Shown here: positions 6,816-14,417 of the stretch, piece after piece | Position numbering within the stretch: the stretch's first letter is position 1 | How the letters are laid out: every line of letters starts with the position of its first letter | Origin: Candidatus Methanoperedentaceae archaeon | Lineage (GTDB): Archaea > Halobacteriota > Methanosarcinia > Methanosarcinales > Methanoperedenaceae | Length of the DNA stretch: 24,632 nucleotides | Assembly: GCA_027371625.1 (NCBI GenBank) | Contig: DAHXMQ010000262.1 | Coordinates: forward strand, 1-24,632 | Direction of reading: 5' to 3' | Position numbers and translations under genes: made by a program | The notes under the pieces: model-generated | The model's database searches: none | The model's input: the letters and a program-made list of their open reading frames with translations, nothing else | Told to the model about the DNA's origin: nothing

Positions 6816-6840
6816 CCTGCGGGGAATTTCACCCCGCAGG
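6816..6840. terminator. perfect 9-bp hairpin between convergent genes
   Basis: CCTGCGGGG and CCCCGCAGG form a perfect inverted repeat with a 7-nt loop, placed between a + gene ending at 6748 and a - gene ending at 6956. A T6 run follows on the + strand at 6905-6910. Probably a bidirectional terminator or transcript-end stabiliser; no T-run directly abuts the stem. Confidence 0.5.
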
Positions 6841-6955
6841 ATTGCAAAGAAATATGACCCCTTATGGGACATATTACATCGCAAGGTGTTCAGGTCTGCA
6901 CAGGTTTTTTGCGCCTGAATTAAAATTGCGCAAGGACATCGCAGGACAATCTTCC

Positions 6956-7507
6956 TCATTTTTCAGATAGCTTCTCAAGAATTTTCTCAAGCCTCTGATT
7001 GTGTTCCTTCATCCACTGATTATGCACATCCTGGTTGACGACAAACGAGCTCAACATAGATTTGATTTCCGGAAGTTCTGAGGTATTTTTAATTATCTCT
7101 GAGGTATTTCTCATCGTCTCGGAAGTAATATTAATTATCTCTGAAGTATTTTTCGTCAATTCTCCGAGAAATTCGTTCCCTTTATCCAGCTTTCTTCCAA
7201 GGTCAATATCTTCATCCGAAAGTACTCTAGAAAATGGATGCGGAAAATCAATATCAAAAGGTAACTCCTGTTTTTTGATATCCAGTAATGCTGCGCCTCT
7301 CTGTATTGCCCTGTTCTTTATTTCCTGGAAAAATTCTCGGATTATGCTTTCATTACCACAACACATAATCCTGACGCTACCGTCTCTGGCATTGAAAACG
7401 AGACCACTTATATCAAGGAGCCTGCCAGCATATTCTATAATTGCTCTTAGCCCGATATCCTGTACTTTTCCTGTTACAGTAATACTGTAGCATTTTTCCG
7501 CGGTCAT
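6956..7507 (-). CDS. acylphosphatase-domain protein with C-terminal heptad-repeat coil
   Basis: Residues 7-60 match acylphosphatase: VTGKVQDIGLR corresponds to the V-x-G-x-VQGVGFR loop with the phosphate-binding Arg21, and LVFNARDGSV has the catalytic Asn39. The G-V-G of the loop is altered to D-I-G, so activity is not certain. After a linker, residues 120-147 are four 7-residue units (NTSEIIN, ITSETMR, NTSEIIK, NTSELPE), then a helical tail with NQRLEKILEKL. Acylphosphatases hydrolyse carboxyl-phosphate bonds and are usually about 90 residues; this one is doubled in length by a probable coiled-coil oligomerisation tail. AAGGTAA precedes the ATG. Confidence 0.78.
   Translation of the reverse strand: MTAEKCYSITVTGKVQDIGLRAIIEYAGRLLDISGLVFNARDGSVRIMCCGNESIIREFFQEIKNRAIQRGAALLDIKKQELPFDIDFPHPFSRVLSDEDIDLGRKLDKGNEFLGELTKNTSEIINITSETMRNTSEIIKNTSELPEIKSMLSSFVVNQDVHNQWMKEHNQRLEKILEKLSEK
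7067..7150 (-). repeat. four diverged 21-nt tandem repeats inside the acylphosphatase-domain gene
   Basis: On the + strand each unit looks like TCTGAGGTATTTTTAATTATC with changes; four units encode the heptads starting at residue 120. The unit is a multiple of three, so the frame is kept while the coil can grow or shrink. Confidence 0.75.
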
Positions 7508-7712
7508 GTTATTACCTTACCAGCTTATCGGCCATCTGCACTCCACAAACTGTTTCGCGGAGCGACGTTTCTATACACAGTACTGCCTTTTTCTTTTCTT
7601 CTGCGTATTTTTTTCGTATCATAGATATTGGATACTATCTGATTGAACTTAAATCTTATGTCGATATTGATATTGATATGAATTCGAGCCTGCGGGAAAT
7701 TTGACAGAAACG

Positions 7713-7771
7713 TGGGTTCAAAGGGTAAGCGCAAGCTCTCGGCTTCAGCCGTGGAGACAGCGAACCCTTTG
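7713..7771 (+). ncRNA. TnpB-guide-RNA-like hairpin unit 1 (tentative)
   Basis: GCAAGCTCTCGGCTTCAGCC and what follows fold into a CGGCT-TC-AGCCG stem-loop. This is flanked by CAAAGGG and CCCTTTG, which pair as an outer stem. The 'pyrimidine-rich stem, CTTCAG loop, GTGGAG, then GAAC' layout recalls the 3' scaffold of IS200/IS605 TnpB guide RNAs. No tnpB gene is present. Recognition is by pattern only. Confidence 0.3.
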
Positions 7772-7890
7772 CAAATATCAATCCAATCCAAAAACACTTT
7801 CAGACCGCTTCGCTAACCAGTATATATACCAAACACAGATAAGTATATCCACAAGAATATGAAAACAAAATCTCCCACATTCGTATTGGA

Positions 7891-7957
7891 ACTGAGAGCC
7901 GCAGAGAGGTTGTATGAGCGAAGGAATCTCCCGACTTCAGTCGGGGAGAGGGTTCAA
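7891..7957 (+). ncRNA. TnpB-guide-RNA-like hairpin unit 2 (tentative)
   Basis: A CGACT-TC-AGTCG stem extended by C/G pairs (7928-7948) is followed by GAGGGTTCAA, very like the end of the conserved scaffold of TnpB guide RNAs, where the guide begins just after a TTCAA(C) motif. The preceding GAGCGAAGGAATCTCCC is also typical. With no tnpB here it may be a transposon end remnant or a stand-alone RNA. Confidence 0.4.
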
Positions 7958-8051
7958 TCCACAGGATCGCTAACTGAATATTATGCAATTTCAAATCCAG
8001 TTTGTTTTTCTGAAAAACCGCCACACAGCGAATTGTTAATTCATTGATAAC

Positions 8052-8099
8052 GTCAATTACCCCTGCCTGAAGGCAGAGGCATGTCCCGTGAGGGATATG
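8052..8099 (+). repeat. dispersed double-hairpin repeat, copy 1
   Basis: GTCAATTACCCCTGCCTGAA, then a GGCAGAGGCATG arm, gives one stem with a TGAA loop (one mismatch). ATGTCCC-GTGA-GGGATAT gives a second stem. The first 32 bases line up with copies at 10529, 10870 and 24496. It sits 34 nt before the VWA gene. Confidence 0.7.
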
Positions 8100-8132
8100 A
8101 TAACATAAAAGCCGTGGAGTATCACACAAATC

Positions 8133-9653
8133 ATGCAGCCGCTAACCCCATTCCTCGAAAACCTGGCAAACGACATCAGGAAACATTATGCCCTGACGAC
8201 CGTTGAGATTGAGATTGTCTCTAAAAACACCATGGAAAAAGCATTGAACACAGTCGGCGCCTTCGTCTGGAACGTGATACTGTTCAGCGATGGACTGTTA
8301 AAGAAAAGCCGAAATCTCCAGACAACGGTTCTCGTGCACGAGTTTGGACACAGAGTATACTTCCCCGAGACAAGGGCAAAGCAGGAAATTTATTCTATCA
8401 CAGCAGAACTTGCAGGAATACCCAAAGCGAGCACGGGAAGATTCCTTAACATCATCGGCGACCTTATCATCAACCGCGCCAACCTCTACGATATCTGGCA
8501 CAAGCAAATGTACCGCGGACTGAAAGAGAGCTATTTTACGCCAAGTAAAAAACGGCAGATATATGACGATTATGCGTTCTTCCTGAACATCCTGGACGCT
8601 TCGCTTAAAGAATACCGCAAATATAAAATGCCGGCATTAAGCACACTCGAAGAAAAAGCATACCATTTATTATTCATCGATGAGCGCCCGATAAATAATC
8701 GTGTTAAAGACCTCGCAATACTTCTTAAACCGCTGTTTCAAAACCCATCTGCATCGCAGCCAAAAATACGCGGACTGCCTCTACCTGGAAACGAAATGCC
8801 CTTCGACGACCCGTTGGAAGAGAACGATATGAAAGAGATTGCAAAAGAACTGGAAGACCTGTTTCCTGACGATGAACTAATGAATAAAATGAGAGTTGAC
8901 GACAATAAGAAGCTGCTGCGTCAATTGAGACGGCGCCGAGCACTCGGGCTTGCACTGCCCAAATTAGAATCGTCTGCAATAAACCTCAAAATGAGAATGC
9001 AGTCAGGCATGTGGACTCCTGGAAAGGCAGCAACCGACCTGGACCTGAAATCCAGTATTGCGTCGTTCGGAAGGATCATCCCGGGCGAAACAACTTTGGG
9101 AATAAAGTCCGTCGAAGGCGCATTATGTACGGATGGAGTCGGCTTCCAGCTTACGATGCTGCTTGACGTATCAAGAAGCATGAATAGAAACAACAGGGTT
9201 GAACGAATGATCGATGCGGCGGTCGCGCTGAATAGAGCAGCTAAGAAAAATAGCTATTCGGTGAGCATCATAACATTCGGTGAGCGTGCCAGAATGATAC
9301 AGCAGCCGACGCTCGACCATGCGGCTGCAGAAGAGACGATATTTGAACTCAATGCAACCGAAGACGATACAAATATATATCCTGCACTGCAGATGATAAA
9401 ATCGAGTCACCGAAAACCGCTGGTGTATATTCTCACAGATGCGGGTATCTATGATATCATAGAGAGAAATGTAGCCGAGAGCATTAGAAAAATAACCGGT
9501 GAAGGCAAGTGCATTCTGTTTTTAATAGGCTACGAGGAAGAACTCGATGATGATACCAGGACGGCCTTTAGAGCAATGACAATAGAAGTGAATCTTGTGC
9601 CTGATAATGAGGATTATACAGGCACTATCGTTAAGAGTGCACTGCAACTATAA
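8133..9653 (+). CDS. VWA-domain protein with N-terminal HExxH metallopeptidase-like domain
   Basis: The N-terminal half has HEFGH at residues 69-73 (HExxH zinc motif) and NIIGDLIINR (106-115), matching the metallopeptidase-like N-terminal domain that precedes VWA-like domains in DUF2201-type proteins. The C-terminal VWA has an intact MIDAS: DVSRS (345-349), Thr413 and Asp436 in LTDAG, so it should bind Mg2+ and a protein ligand. VWA proteins work with MoxR ATPases as substrate adaptors in complex assembly or metal insertion; the MoxR partner here is at 885-2786 instead of adjacent. A charged linker (DDPLEENDMKEIAKELEDLF) joins the halves. GGAG lies about 15 nt upstream. Domain calls are firm; the client is unknown, and proteolysis is inferred from the motif. 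Confidence 0.87.
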   Translation: MQPLTPFLENLANDIRKHYALTTVEIEIVSKNTMEKALNTVGAFVWNVILFSDGLLKKSRNLQTTVLVHEFGHRVYFPETRAKQEIYSITAELAGIPKASTGRFLNIIGDLIINRANLYDIWHKQMYRGLKESYFTPSKKRQIYDDYAFFLNILDASLKEYRKYKMPALSTLEEKAYHLLFIDERPINNRVKDLAILLKPLFQNPSASQPKIRGLPLPGNEMPFDDPLEENDMKEIAKELEDLFPDDELMNKMRVDDNKKLLRQLRRRRALGLALPKLESSAINLKMRMQSGMWTPGKAATDLDLKSSIASFGRIIPGETTLGIKSVEGALCTDGVGFQLTMLLDVSRSMNRNNRVERMIDAAVALNRAAKKNSYSVSIITFGERARMIQQPTLDHAAAEETIFELNATEDDTNIYPALQMIKSSHRKPLVYILTDAGIYDIIERNVAESIRKITGEGKCILFLIGYEEELDDDTRTAFRAMTIEVNLVPDNEDYTGTIVKSALQL

Positions 9654-9677
9654 TGCAACTTTAACAGACTTGCACGT

Positions 9678-9771
9678 TTATATTAATATAGACAAGAAGA
9701 ACTTAAACTTAAATAGAATGAAACCATTTTTTATCTAATTATTAAAAACAAACCCACAAAACAATCAGGAG
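9678..9771 (+). promoter_or_regulatory. promoter and ribosome binding site of the PCNA gene
   Basis: A 130-bp AT-rich gap precedes the clamp gene. TTATATTAATAT (9678-9689) and CTTAAATA (9708-9715) are TATA-box candidates for archaeal TBP. AGGAG at 9767-9771 lies 13 nt before the ATG. The later box would give an RNA start near 9737 and a short leader. Confidence 0.45.
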
Positions 9772-9784
9772 ATGAAATAGAAAT

Positions 9785-10525
9785 ATGTTTAATGCTGAAA
9801 TAAAATCTGAACCGTTTAGAAACACGATTGAAGTGCTTTCCGTACTTGTACAGGAAGCAAAAATCAAGCTTGCGCCGCACGGGATTTCGTCTATCGCAGT
9901 TGATCCCGCAAACATCGCCATGGTAAGTCTTGCCCTTGCGAAAGATGCATTCGATTCCTTTGAAGCGACCGATGGCGAAATAGGCATTGATCTCGTAAAA
10001 CTTAACCGCATAATGGAAATGGCTGGCAAGGACGATGTCATCAAACTCGATCTGGATGAAAACGCGCATAAACTCGACATACAGATGCATGGGCTCGCAT
10101 ATACAATGGCACTGCTCGATCCCTCTTCTATCAGGAAAGAGCCAAAAGTCCCTATACTTGACCTGCCTGCACACATAGTTATCAGAGGCGATGATTTCAA
10201 GCGAGCCGTTAAAGCCGCAGACAAAGTAGGCGATTACATAAACATTGGCGTAAAAGGAGATACTTTTTTCATGGAAGCCAACGGAGATACTGACGAAGTC
10301 CAGATGGAATTAACAAAAGACCAACTGATAGACATTACGCCGGGAGACGCTAAATCCATGTTCTCACTGAACTATCTTCAGGACGTCAGCAAAACTGCGG
10401 GAAAGGTCGATCAAATTACTCTTGACGTTGGAAAAGATTATCCTATGAATATTAAGTTTGCCTTCGCTGAAGGACACGGACAGGCTGTATACATGCTGGC
10501 ACCGCGTGTAGATAGCGGCCCGTAA
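9785..10525 (+). CDS. pcn: DNA polymerase sliding clamp (PCNA)
   Basis: 246 residues, the normal archaeal PCNA length. MFNAEIKSEPFRNTIEVLSVLVQEA..., GISSIAVDPANIAMVSL and IGIDLVKLNRIM follow the N-terminal clamp domain pattern (the DPANVAMV segment is highly characteristic). LDPSSIRKEPKVPILDLPAHIVI is the interdomain connector that receives PIP-box peptides. The C-terminal domain ends in HGQAVYMLAPRVDS, matching the usual YxLAPR ending. It trims around DNA as a homotrimer and tethers PolB and other factors; PIP-box-like motifs are seen in several proteins of this window. An element-borne clamp alongside PolB points to autonomous replication. No clamp loader is in the window, so it may use that of the host or one encoded elsewhere. 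Confidence 0.95.
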   Translation: MFNAEIKSEPFRNTIEVLSVLVQEAKIKLAPHGISSIAVDPANIAMVSLALAKDAFDSFEATDGEIGIDLVKLNRIMEMAGKDDVIKLDLDENAHKLDIQMHGLAYTMALLDPSSIRKEPKVPILDLPAHIVIRGDDFKRAVKAADKVGDYINIGVKGDTFFMEANGDTDEVQMELTKDQLIDITPGDAKSMFSLNYLQDVSKTAGKVDQITLDVGKDYPMNIKFAFAEGHGQAVYMLAPRVDSGP

Positions 10526-10528
10526 AAA

Positions 10529-10560
10529 GTCACCGTCCCCGCTTTGAAGAGCGAGGCATG
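10529..10560 (+). repeat. dispersed hairpin repeat, copy 2 (first hairpin only)
   Basis: GTCACCGTCCCCGCTTTGAA, then AGAGCGAGGCATG, has the same length, TGAA position and GGCATG end as copy 1, with compensating stem changes (CCCCGCT/AGCGAGG). It starts 4 nt after the PCNA stop. Confidence 0.55.
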
Positions 10561-10583
10561 GATTAACATATAGAGGAGAACGC

Positions 10584-10913
10584 ATGAGGCAATATCAGTT
10601 AGACCACAAATGTGAGCAAAACCTAATGCGGCAAGGTTACGAGCATGTTTTGACGTTCGGAGATAATCCGAATAATTGTGAGGAAGGGTTTGAAAAACAT
10701 AAACCAAACAATCTTGATGGGTGGCAATGGAGAAGAGCTATCAAATTGTGGTTGAAAGAGCATCCAAAATGGATTGAGAAAAAAGAATATAAAATAGTTA
10801 GAGGAATAGGATATTGGCGAGACCTGCACAATATAGTTTATGAAGTGTGGATGCGTAATTTGCCTAACAGTCAATCACCCCTGCCTGAAGGCAGAAGCAT
10901 AAAGCTTAATTGA
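10584..10913 (+). CDS. hypothetical 109-residue protein ending in a repeat-derived tail
   Basis: GAGGAG lies 9 nt before the ATG. The protein is basic and aromatic: GWQWRRAIKLWLKEHPKWIE is the most striking segment, and GYWRDLHNIVYEVWMRN follows. A short relative of GWxWRRAI appears at 22668-22724. The last residues (SQSPLPEGRSIKLN) are encoded by the dispersed hairpin repeat at 10870-10901, so the native C-terminus was probably replaced or extended when the repeat arrived. No catalytic motif; function unknown. It lies between two replication genes and may be a late insertion. Confidence 0.65.
   Translation: MRQYQLDHKCEQNLMRQGYEHVLTFGDNPNNCEEGFEKHKPNNLDGWQWRRAIKLWLKEHPKWIEKKEYKIVRGIGYWRDLHNIVYEVWMRNLPNSQSPLPEGRSIKLN
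10870..10901 (+). repeat. dispersed hairpin repeat, copy 3 (overlaps a gene end)
   Basis: GTCAATCACCCCTGCCTGAA, then GGCAGAAGCAT, lines up base for base with the first 32 nt of copy 1; the second hairpin is missing. It encodes the tail of the 109-residue protein. Confidence 0.65.
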
Positions 10914-10953
10914 ATGTAAGACGAATTAGCAAGAAAATTCCTCGCATCAAATC

Positions 10954-10989
10954 GTTGGAACTGATTGCCAACTATTTATTTCTTTCATT
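10954..10989 (+). terminator. short hairpin with T-rich tail before nrdD
   Basis: GTTGG (10954-10958) and CCAAC (10968-10972) pair around a 9-nt loop and are followed by TATTTATTTCTTTCATTT. The T-rich tract fits archaeal termination, but this tract may instead belong to the nrdD promoter region. Confidence 0.3.
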
Positions 10990-11013
10990 TCGCACACAGA
11001 AAAGGAAAAAACA

Positions 11014-13335
11014 ATGGCAAATCCTAAAAAAATGAATGAAACCGCAAAGAACAGTCCAGGAACCCTTGTCCAGCGCTCTATCCAGGGCTATGAACTGCCT
11101 TTGTTTCCCAACGTCAGAACCTCGGACAACCATCTCATAGACTGGGATCGCAATGCGATAACAAAGCAGCTTCTTAAGGAGACAAAACTCACTGAGAAAC
11201 TGTTCGGCATACCTGCAATCTCTAAAGAGGAAGCTGAAAACATAGCAAAACTCACGGAGAAACACATCAAGGAAATCAGGCTGCGTGAGCTGAGCGCCGC
11301 AATGATCCGAGAGATAGTGAACACAATATTGCTTGAGAATGGACATCCTGAATGGCGCAACGTATCCACGAGAGTGGGCACACCTGTATATGACGCACAC
11401 CTGATAGATACGGGCGACAGGTATGGATTCGAGAAGAACGATAACGCCAACCTGCAGGACAATGCAGAGACTTCTCATAAGAAAAAAGCAGATAAGATGT
11501 GCAAAGAGCAGTATCTGCTCATGATGCCGCCGAAACTTGCAGACGCACATCTCAGTGGTGATGTTCACATACACGATCTTGAATATTTCGGGACAAGGCC
11601 ATTTTGCTCGTCGTGGGACCTGCGGTATTTCTTCTACTACGGATTGACGCCCGATGGGAACGGCACCAAGGCAAGCGTAGCAGGTCCTTCTAAGAAGGCG
11701 GAAGTTGCAATTCTTCATGCCGTAAAAGCCATGGGCAGCGCGCAGACAAATGCAGCAGGTGGGCAGGGATTCTATAATTTCCTGACATTCATTGCACCTT
11801 ATTTCAAGAACAGGTCGTACAAAGAGATTGAGCAGTTGATGCAGATGTTCATCTACGAAATGACGCAAATGATGGTGGCTCGCGGGGGCCAGCTCGTGTT
11901 TTCTTCGGTTCAGCTTTCCCCGGGCGTGCCGAAACTGTGGAGAGACAAGCCGGCTGTATATAAAGGAAAAGTCTGGAATGGAGTACAGGCGCCCCTGCAG
12001 ACATACGGCGAATTTGAACGTGAGGTGAGGCTCGGGTTCAAGGCGCTCATAACCGTACTATTGGGCGGGGATTACTGGGGCAAACCTTTTAATTTTCCTA
12101 AGCCGGAAATATCTATTGAGCCGGATTTCATAAAACCCGACGACTGGGTCAGAGATTTTGAATCAAAACACCCCGAGCTTCTCTCTTACAATGAGCTGTA
12201 TGACATGGCATTTGAACTTGCTGCGAAGTACGGCACGCCCTATTTCGATAACCAGCTTCCCGATTACAGAGGCGCTGGTAAGGGCATCTCCTGCTACCAG
12301 TGCTGCGCCTATTCGTTTTCTTCTATAACAGCAAATGATACCCTGTTCGAAGACAAGCTCAGTTTCAGGAACGGAAAACATTTCTCTATGGGTGCATGGC
12401 AAGTAATGTCCCTGAACTGCCCCCGTGCAGCATACAGGGCAGACCACGATGATGAAAAACTGTTCCATGAACTGAAACAACTAATGAATACTGCCGTTGA
12501 GGTTTTTTTGGTAAAGAAGAAATGGATGGACATCATCGTCCACGCAAACAGGATGCCTTTCTATACACAGCGCCCAATGGACCCGAATACAAGAGAGAAA
12601 GGCGAAATAGCTGTTGACCTTTCGGGAATGGTATACGAAATCGGAGTTGTGGGCATTAATGAAATGGTGCAGCATCATACGGGGAAACAGATGCACGAAA
12701 GCGAAGAAGCCCGTAAACTTGCGATAAGAGCGATGTACGAAATGAAGTTCTACGCTCAGGAACTCAGCAAGAAATACGGAATCACTATATCCCTTGCGAG
12801 AACTCCTGCAGAAACCACAGCCATGCGGTTCGCTGTTTCTGATTTGCTGCATAAAGAATTCAAAAACCACGCTGTAAAAGTCATCAAAGGCGACCTGAAA
12901 ACAGCACTTGCAAAGATCCATGAAACAAGAGACCTGCCAGTGTATTACACCAACGGAACGCATGTATATGTTGGCGCTGATATTTCTGTCACGGAAAGAA
13001 TAATGATCGAGCATGCATTCTTCCCTATCGTGGACGGCGGCAACATCATGCACATCTGGATGGGAGAAGCATCGCCTTCTCCGCGCGGACTGAAAGAGTT
13101 TGCCATGAACATTGCAAAGAATACGCAGACCGGATACTTTGCATTCACAAAGGACATGACTATATGTATGGACTGCTTCAAGATATCGCATGGACTGAAA
13201 GATGTGTGCCCTGAATGCGACTCCGAACATGTGGAAAAACTCAGCCGCGTTACCGGATACGTGCAAGCGGTTTCAGGCTGGAATGCATCTAAAGCGCAGG
13301 AATTAAAAGACAGAAAGAAATATAATATTGTGTAA
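11014..13335 (+). CDS. nrdD: anaerobic (class III) ribonucleoside-triphosphate reductase
   Basis: 773 residues. Residues 33-115 read as an ATP-cone (VRTSDNHLIDWDRNAITKQL ... HPEWR), the allosteric activity site. The catalytic core includes DVHIHDLEYFGTRPFCSSWDL (183-203) and the GISCYQCCAYS stretch near 424-434. At the C-terminus, C718/C721/C732/C735 form the zinc site and RVTG748 carries the glycyl radical, followed by GWNASKAQELKDRKKY. The enzyme reduces NTPs to dNTPs without oxygen. Its radical must be installed by NrdG, a radical SAM activase not found here. AAAGGAAAAAACA precedes the ATG. A glutaredoxin-like protein at 17451-17717 could supply electrons, as NrdH-type redoxins do for methanogen class III enzymes. 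Confidence 0.96.
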   Translation: MANPKKMNETAKNSPGTLVQRSIQGYELPLFPNVRTSDNHLIDWDRNAITKQLLKETKLTEKLFGIPAISKEEAENIAKLTEKHIKEIRLRELSAAMIREIVNTILLENGHPEWRNVSTRVGTPVYDAHLIDTGDRYGFEKNDNANLQDNAETSHKKKADKMCKEQYLLMMPPKLADAHLSGDVHIHDLEYFGTRPFCSSWDLRYFFYYGLTPDGNGTKASVAGPSKKAEVAILHAVKAMGSAQTNAAGGQGFYNFLTFIAPYFKNRSYKEIEQLMQMFIYEMTQMMVARGGQLVFSSVQLSPGVPKLWRDKPAVYKGKVWNGVQAPLQTYGEFEREVRLGFKALITVLLGGDYWGKPFNFPKPEISIEPDFIKPDDWVRDFESKHPELLSYNELYDMAFELAAKYGTPYFDNQLPDYRGAGKGISCYQCCAYSFSSITANDTLFEDKLSFRNGKHFSMGAWQVMSLNCPRAAYRADHDDEKLFHELKQLMNTAVEVFLVKKKWMDIIVHANRMPFYTQRPMDPNTREKGEIAVDLSGMVYEIGVVGINEMVQHHTGKQMHESEEARKLAIRAMYEMKFYAQELSKKYGITISLARTPAETTAMRFAVSDLLHKEFKNHAVKVIKGDLKTALAKIHETRDLPVYYTNGTHVYVGADISVTERIMIEHAFFPIVDGGNIMHIWMGEASPSPRGLKEFAMNIAKNTQTGYFAFTKDMTICMDCFKISHGLKDVCPECDSEHVEKLSRVTGYVQAVSGWNASKAQELKDRKKYNIV

Positions 13336-13358
13336 ATAAGGAGCTGTGAGGAGCCATA

Positions 13359-13418
13359 ATGTTTGCGAATAGAGCAATAAAGTATGCGAATAGAACTGTG
13401 TGTACCGCAAAAATTTGA
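13359..13418 (+). CDS. possible 19-residue leader peptide
   Basis: GAGGAG lies about 5-10 nt before this ATG, and the frame MFANRAIKYANRTVCTAKI ends just before the ribosome binding site of the next gene. TGCGAATAGA occurs twice within it. It could be a translated leader or chance; conservation would decide. Confidence 0.25.
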   Translation: MFANRAIKYANRTVCTAKI

Positions 13419-13429
13419 GGATGAAAATA

Positions 13430-13810
13430 ATGGATGAAATACACCCCATCAAGATGAGTGGACTGGCGGACAGTGGTTCGTTTGCCCTCGAATACTTGCT
13501 GCTGGGCAACATTTTGAGAGCAAAAGAATTAATGCCGTGTGGAATAGAGTTTTGCAGGCGCATCGAACGATCGCATGAAGACGATGCCGTAAAAAGCAAA
13601 GCATCCGAAATCAAAGAAAAACTCTCTTTCCTTCTATCGGGAAACATAACCTATACTGAGAATTTTCTTTCAATAAAAGAAATAAGAGAATATCAAAAAT
13701 TCTTTAATGATACAAGCATGCCTTACCTAAAAAAAGCATATATCGAGATGAAAAAACTCGAAGCAAAAAAGAGATTTCCACATAGACTCCCATTAAAGGT
13801 GATCCCATGA
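13430..13810 (+). CDS. hypothetical 126-residue helical protein
   Basis: I chose ATG 13430 (MDEIHPIKMSGLAD) because GAGG lies about 10 nt before it; ATGs at 13400 and 13421 are in frame but poorly placed. Residues FALEYLLLGNILRAKELMPCGIEFCRR form paired helices, with further helices SKASEIKEKLSFLL and PYLKKAYIEMKKLEAKKR. The look is that of a TPR-like or four-helix domain. No catalytic residues are evident. The stop overlaps the dCMP deaminase start as ATGA, so the two are co-translated between nrdD and polB. Function unknown; a nucleotide-metabolism accessory role is only contextual. Confidence 0.7.
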   Translation: MDEIHPIKMSGLADSGSFALEYLLLGNILRAKELMPCGIEFCRRIERSHEDDAVKSKASEIKEKLSFLLSGNITYTENFLSIKEIREYQKFFNDTSMPYLKKAYIEMKKLEAKKRFPHRLPLKVIP

Positions 13811-14403
13811 AAACAGAAACCGTTCCAACTGAAGCTAGAACGAAAGAAACAACTTGCTCTGAATACATCCCATCTGAAAAAATGTGCAAAACCACCAAAG
13901 AGACCTGCACCCTCAATGGGTTCGGCAGGAATATATGCAGCGATTACAAGACAACTGATCGACCGGATATCGATGAATACTTTCTCGACATGGCTGAAAC
14001 CGTTGCAAAGCGTTCGACCTGCTTGAGACACAAAGTTGGTGCAGTGCTTGTGAAAGAAAAACAGATACTGACCACGGGTTATAACGGTGCGCCACGGAAC
14101 CTTTCCCACTGCCTCGATATTGGATGTATCCGTGAAAAAAACAACATAGCATCTGGTACAATGCACGAATTGTGCCGAGCAGTTCACGCAGAACAGAACG
14201 CCATTATCCAGGCAGCGCTGCACGGCATAAACACAAACGGCGCAACCCTGTACTGCACACACCAGCCGTGCATACTGTGCGCTAAAATGCTCATCAATGC
14301 AGGTATCCAAAAAGTAGTATTCAAGAACAGCTATCCCGATACTGCAGCCATCTGCGTGATGATAGAAGCAGGAATAAAAGTCGAAACATTATATAAAAAA
14401 TGA
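13807..14403 (+). CDS. dCMP deaminase with Cys-rich N-terminal extension
   Basis: Residues 50-198 are a deoxycytidylate deaminase: HAE at 127-129 (zinc ligand and proton-shuttling Glu), PCILC at 154-158 (two zinc Cys), GYNG at 91-94, and HC at 101-102 with GCIRE as in ComEB-type enzymes. It converts dCMP to dUMP, feeding thymidylate synthesis. The first 50 residues are an unusual extension with Cys17, 27, 34 and 44, spaced 9-6-9, perhaps a second metal site. Coupled start (ATGA) with AAAGGTGAT upstream. Placement between nrdD and polB fits a dNTP-supply module. A later internal start would remove the extension, but no ATG with a good ribosome binding site exists there. Confidence 0.93.
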   Translation: MKTETVPTEARTKETTCSEYIPSEKMCKTTKETCTLNGFGRNICSDYKTTDRPDIDEYFLDMAETVAKRSTCLRHKVGAVLVKEKQILTTGYNGAPRNLSHCLDIGCIREKNNIASGTMHELCRAVHAEQNAIIQAALHGINTNGATLYCTHQPCILCAKMLINAGIQKVVFKNSYPDTAAICVMIEAGIKVETLYKK

Positions 14404-14417
14404 AGGAGATGAAAACA

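Larger units (their letters stand above)
7508..8132. other. 625-bp gene-free region with hairpin elements
   Basis: No convincing gene. Contents: the upstream region of the - strand acylphosphatase-domain gene, a GATATT triplication near 7662-7678, two guide-RNA-like hairpin units (7713-7771, 7891-7957) and one dispersed hairpin repeat (8052-8099). The octamer TCGCTAAC occurs at about 7809 and 7966, on either side of the second unit. A 62-codon + frame at 7859 merely translates through the hairpin and is not called. Confidence 0.6.

Noticed and set aside
7525..7797. 90-codon - strand frame upstream of the acylphosphatase-like gene
   Set aside because: Low-complexity and Ile/Asn-rich, it runs through a hairpin unit and lacks a start signal.
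7859..8047. 62-codon + frame across the second guide-like hairpin
   Set aside because: It translates through the hairpin and has no ribosome binding site; better explained as RNA or a transposon end.
10972..11868. 298-codon - strand frame opposite nrdD
   Set aside because: Cys/Phe/Arg-rich shadow of a certain gene; no family resemblance.
12481..13266. 261-codon - strand frame opposite nrdD
   Set aside because: Mirror of the conserved NrdD C-terminus; composition is typical of an antisense shadow.
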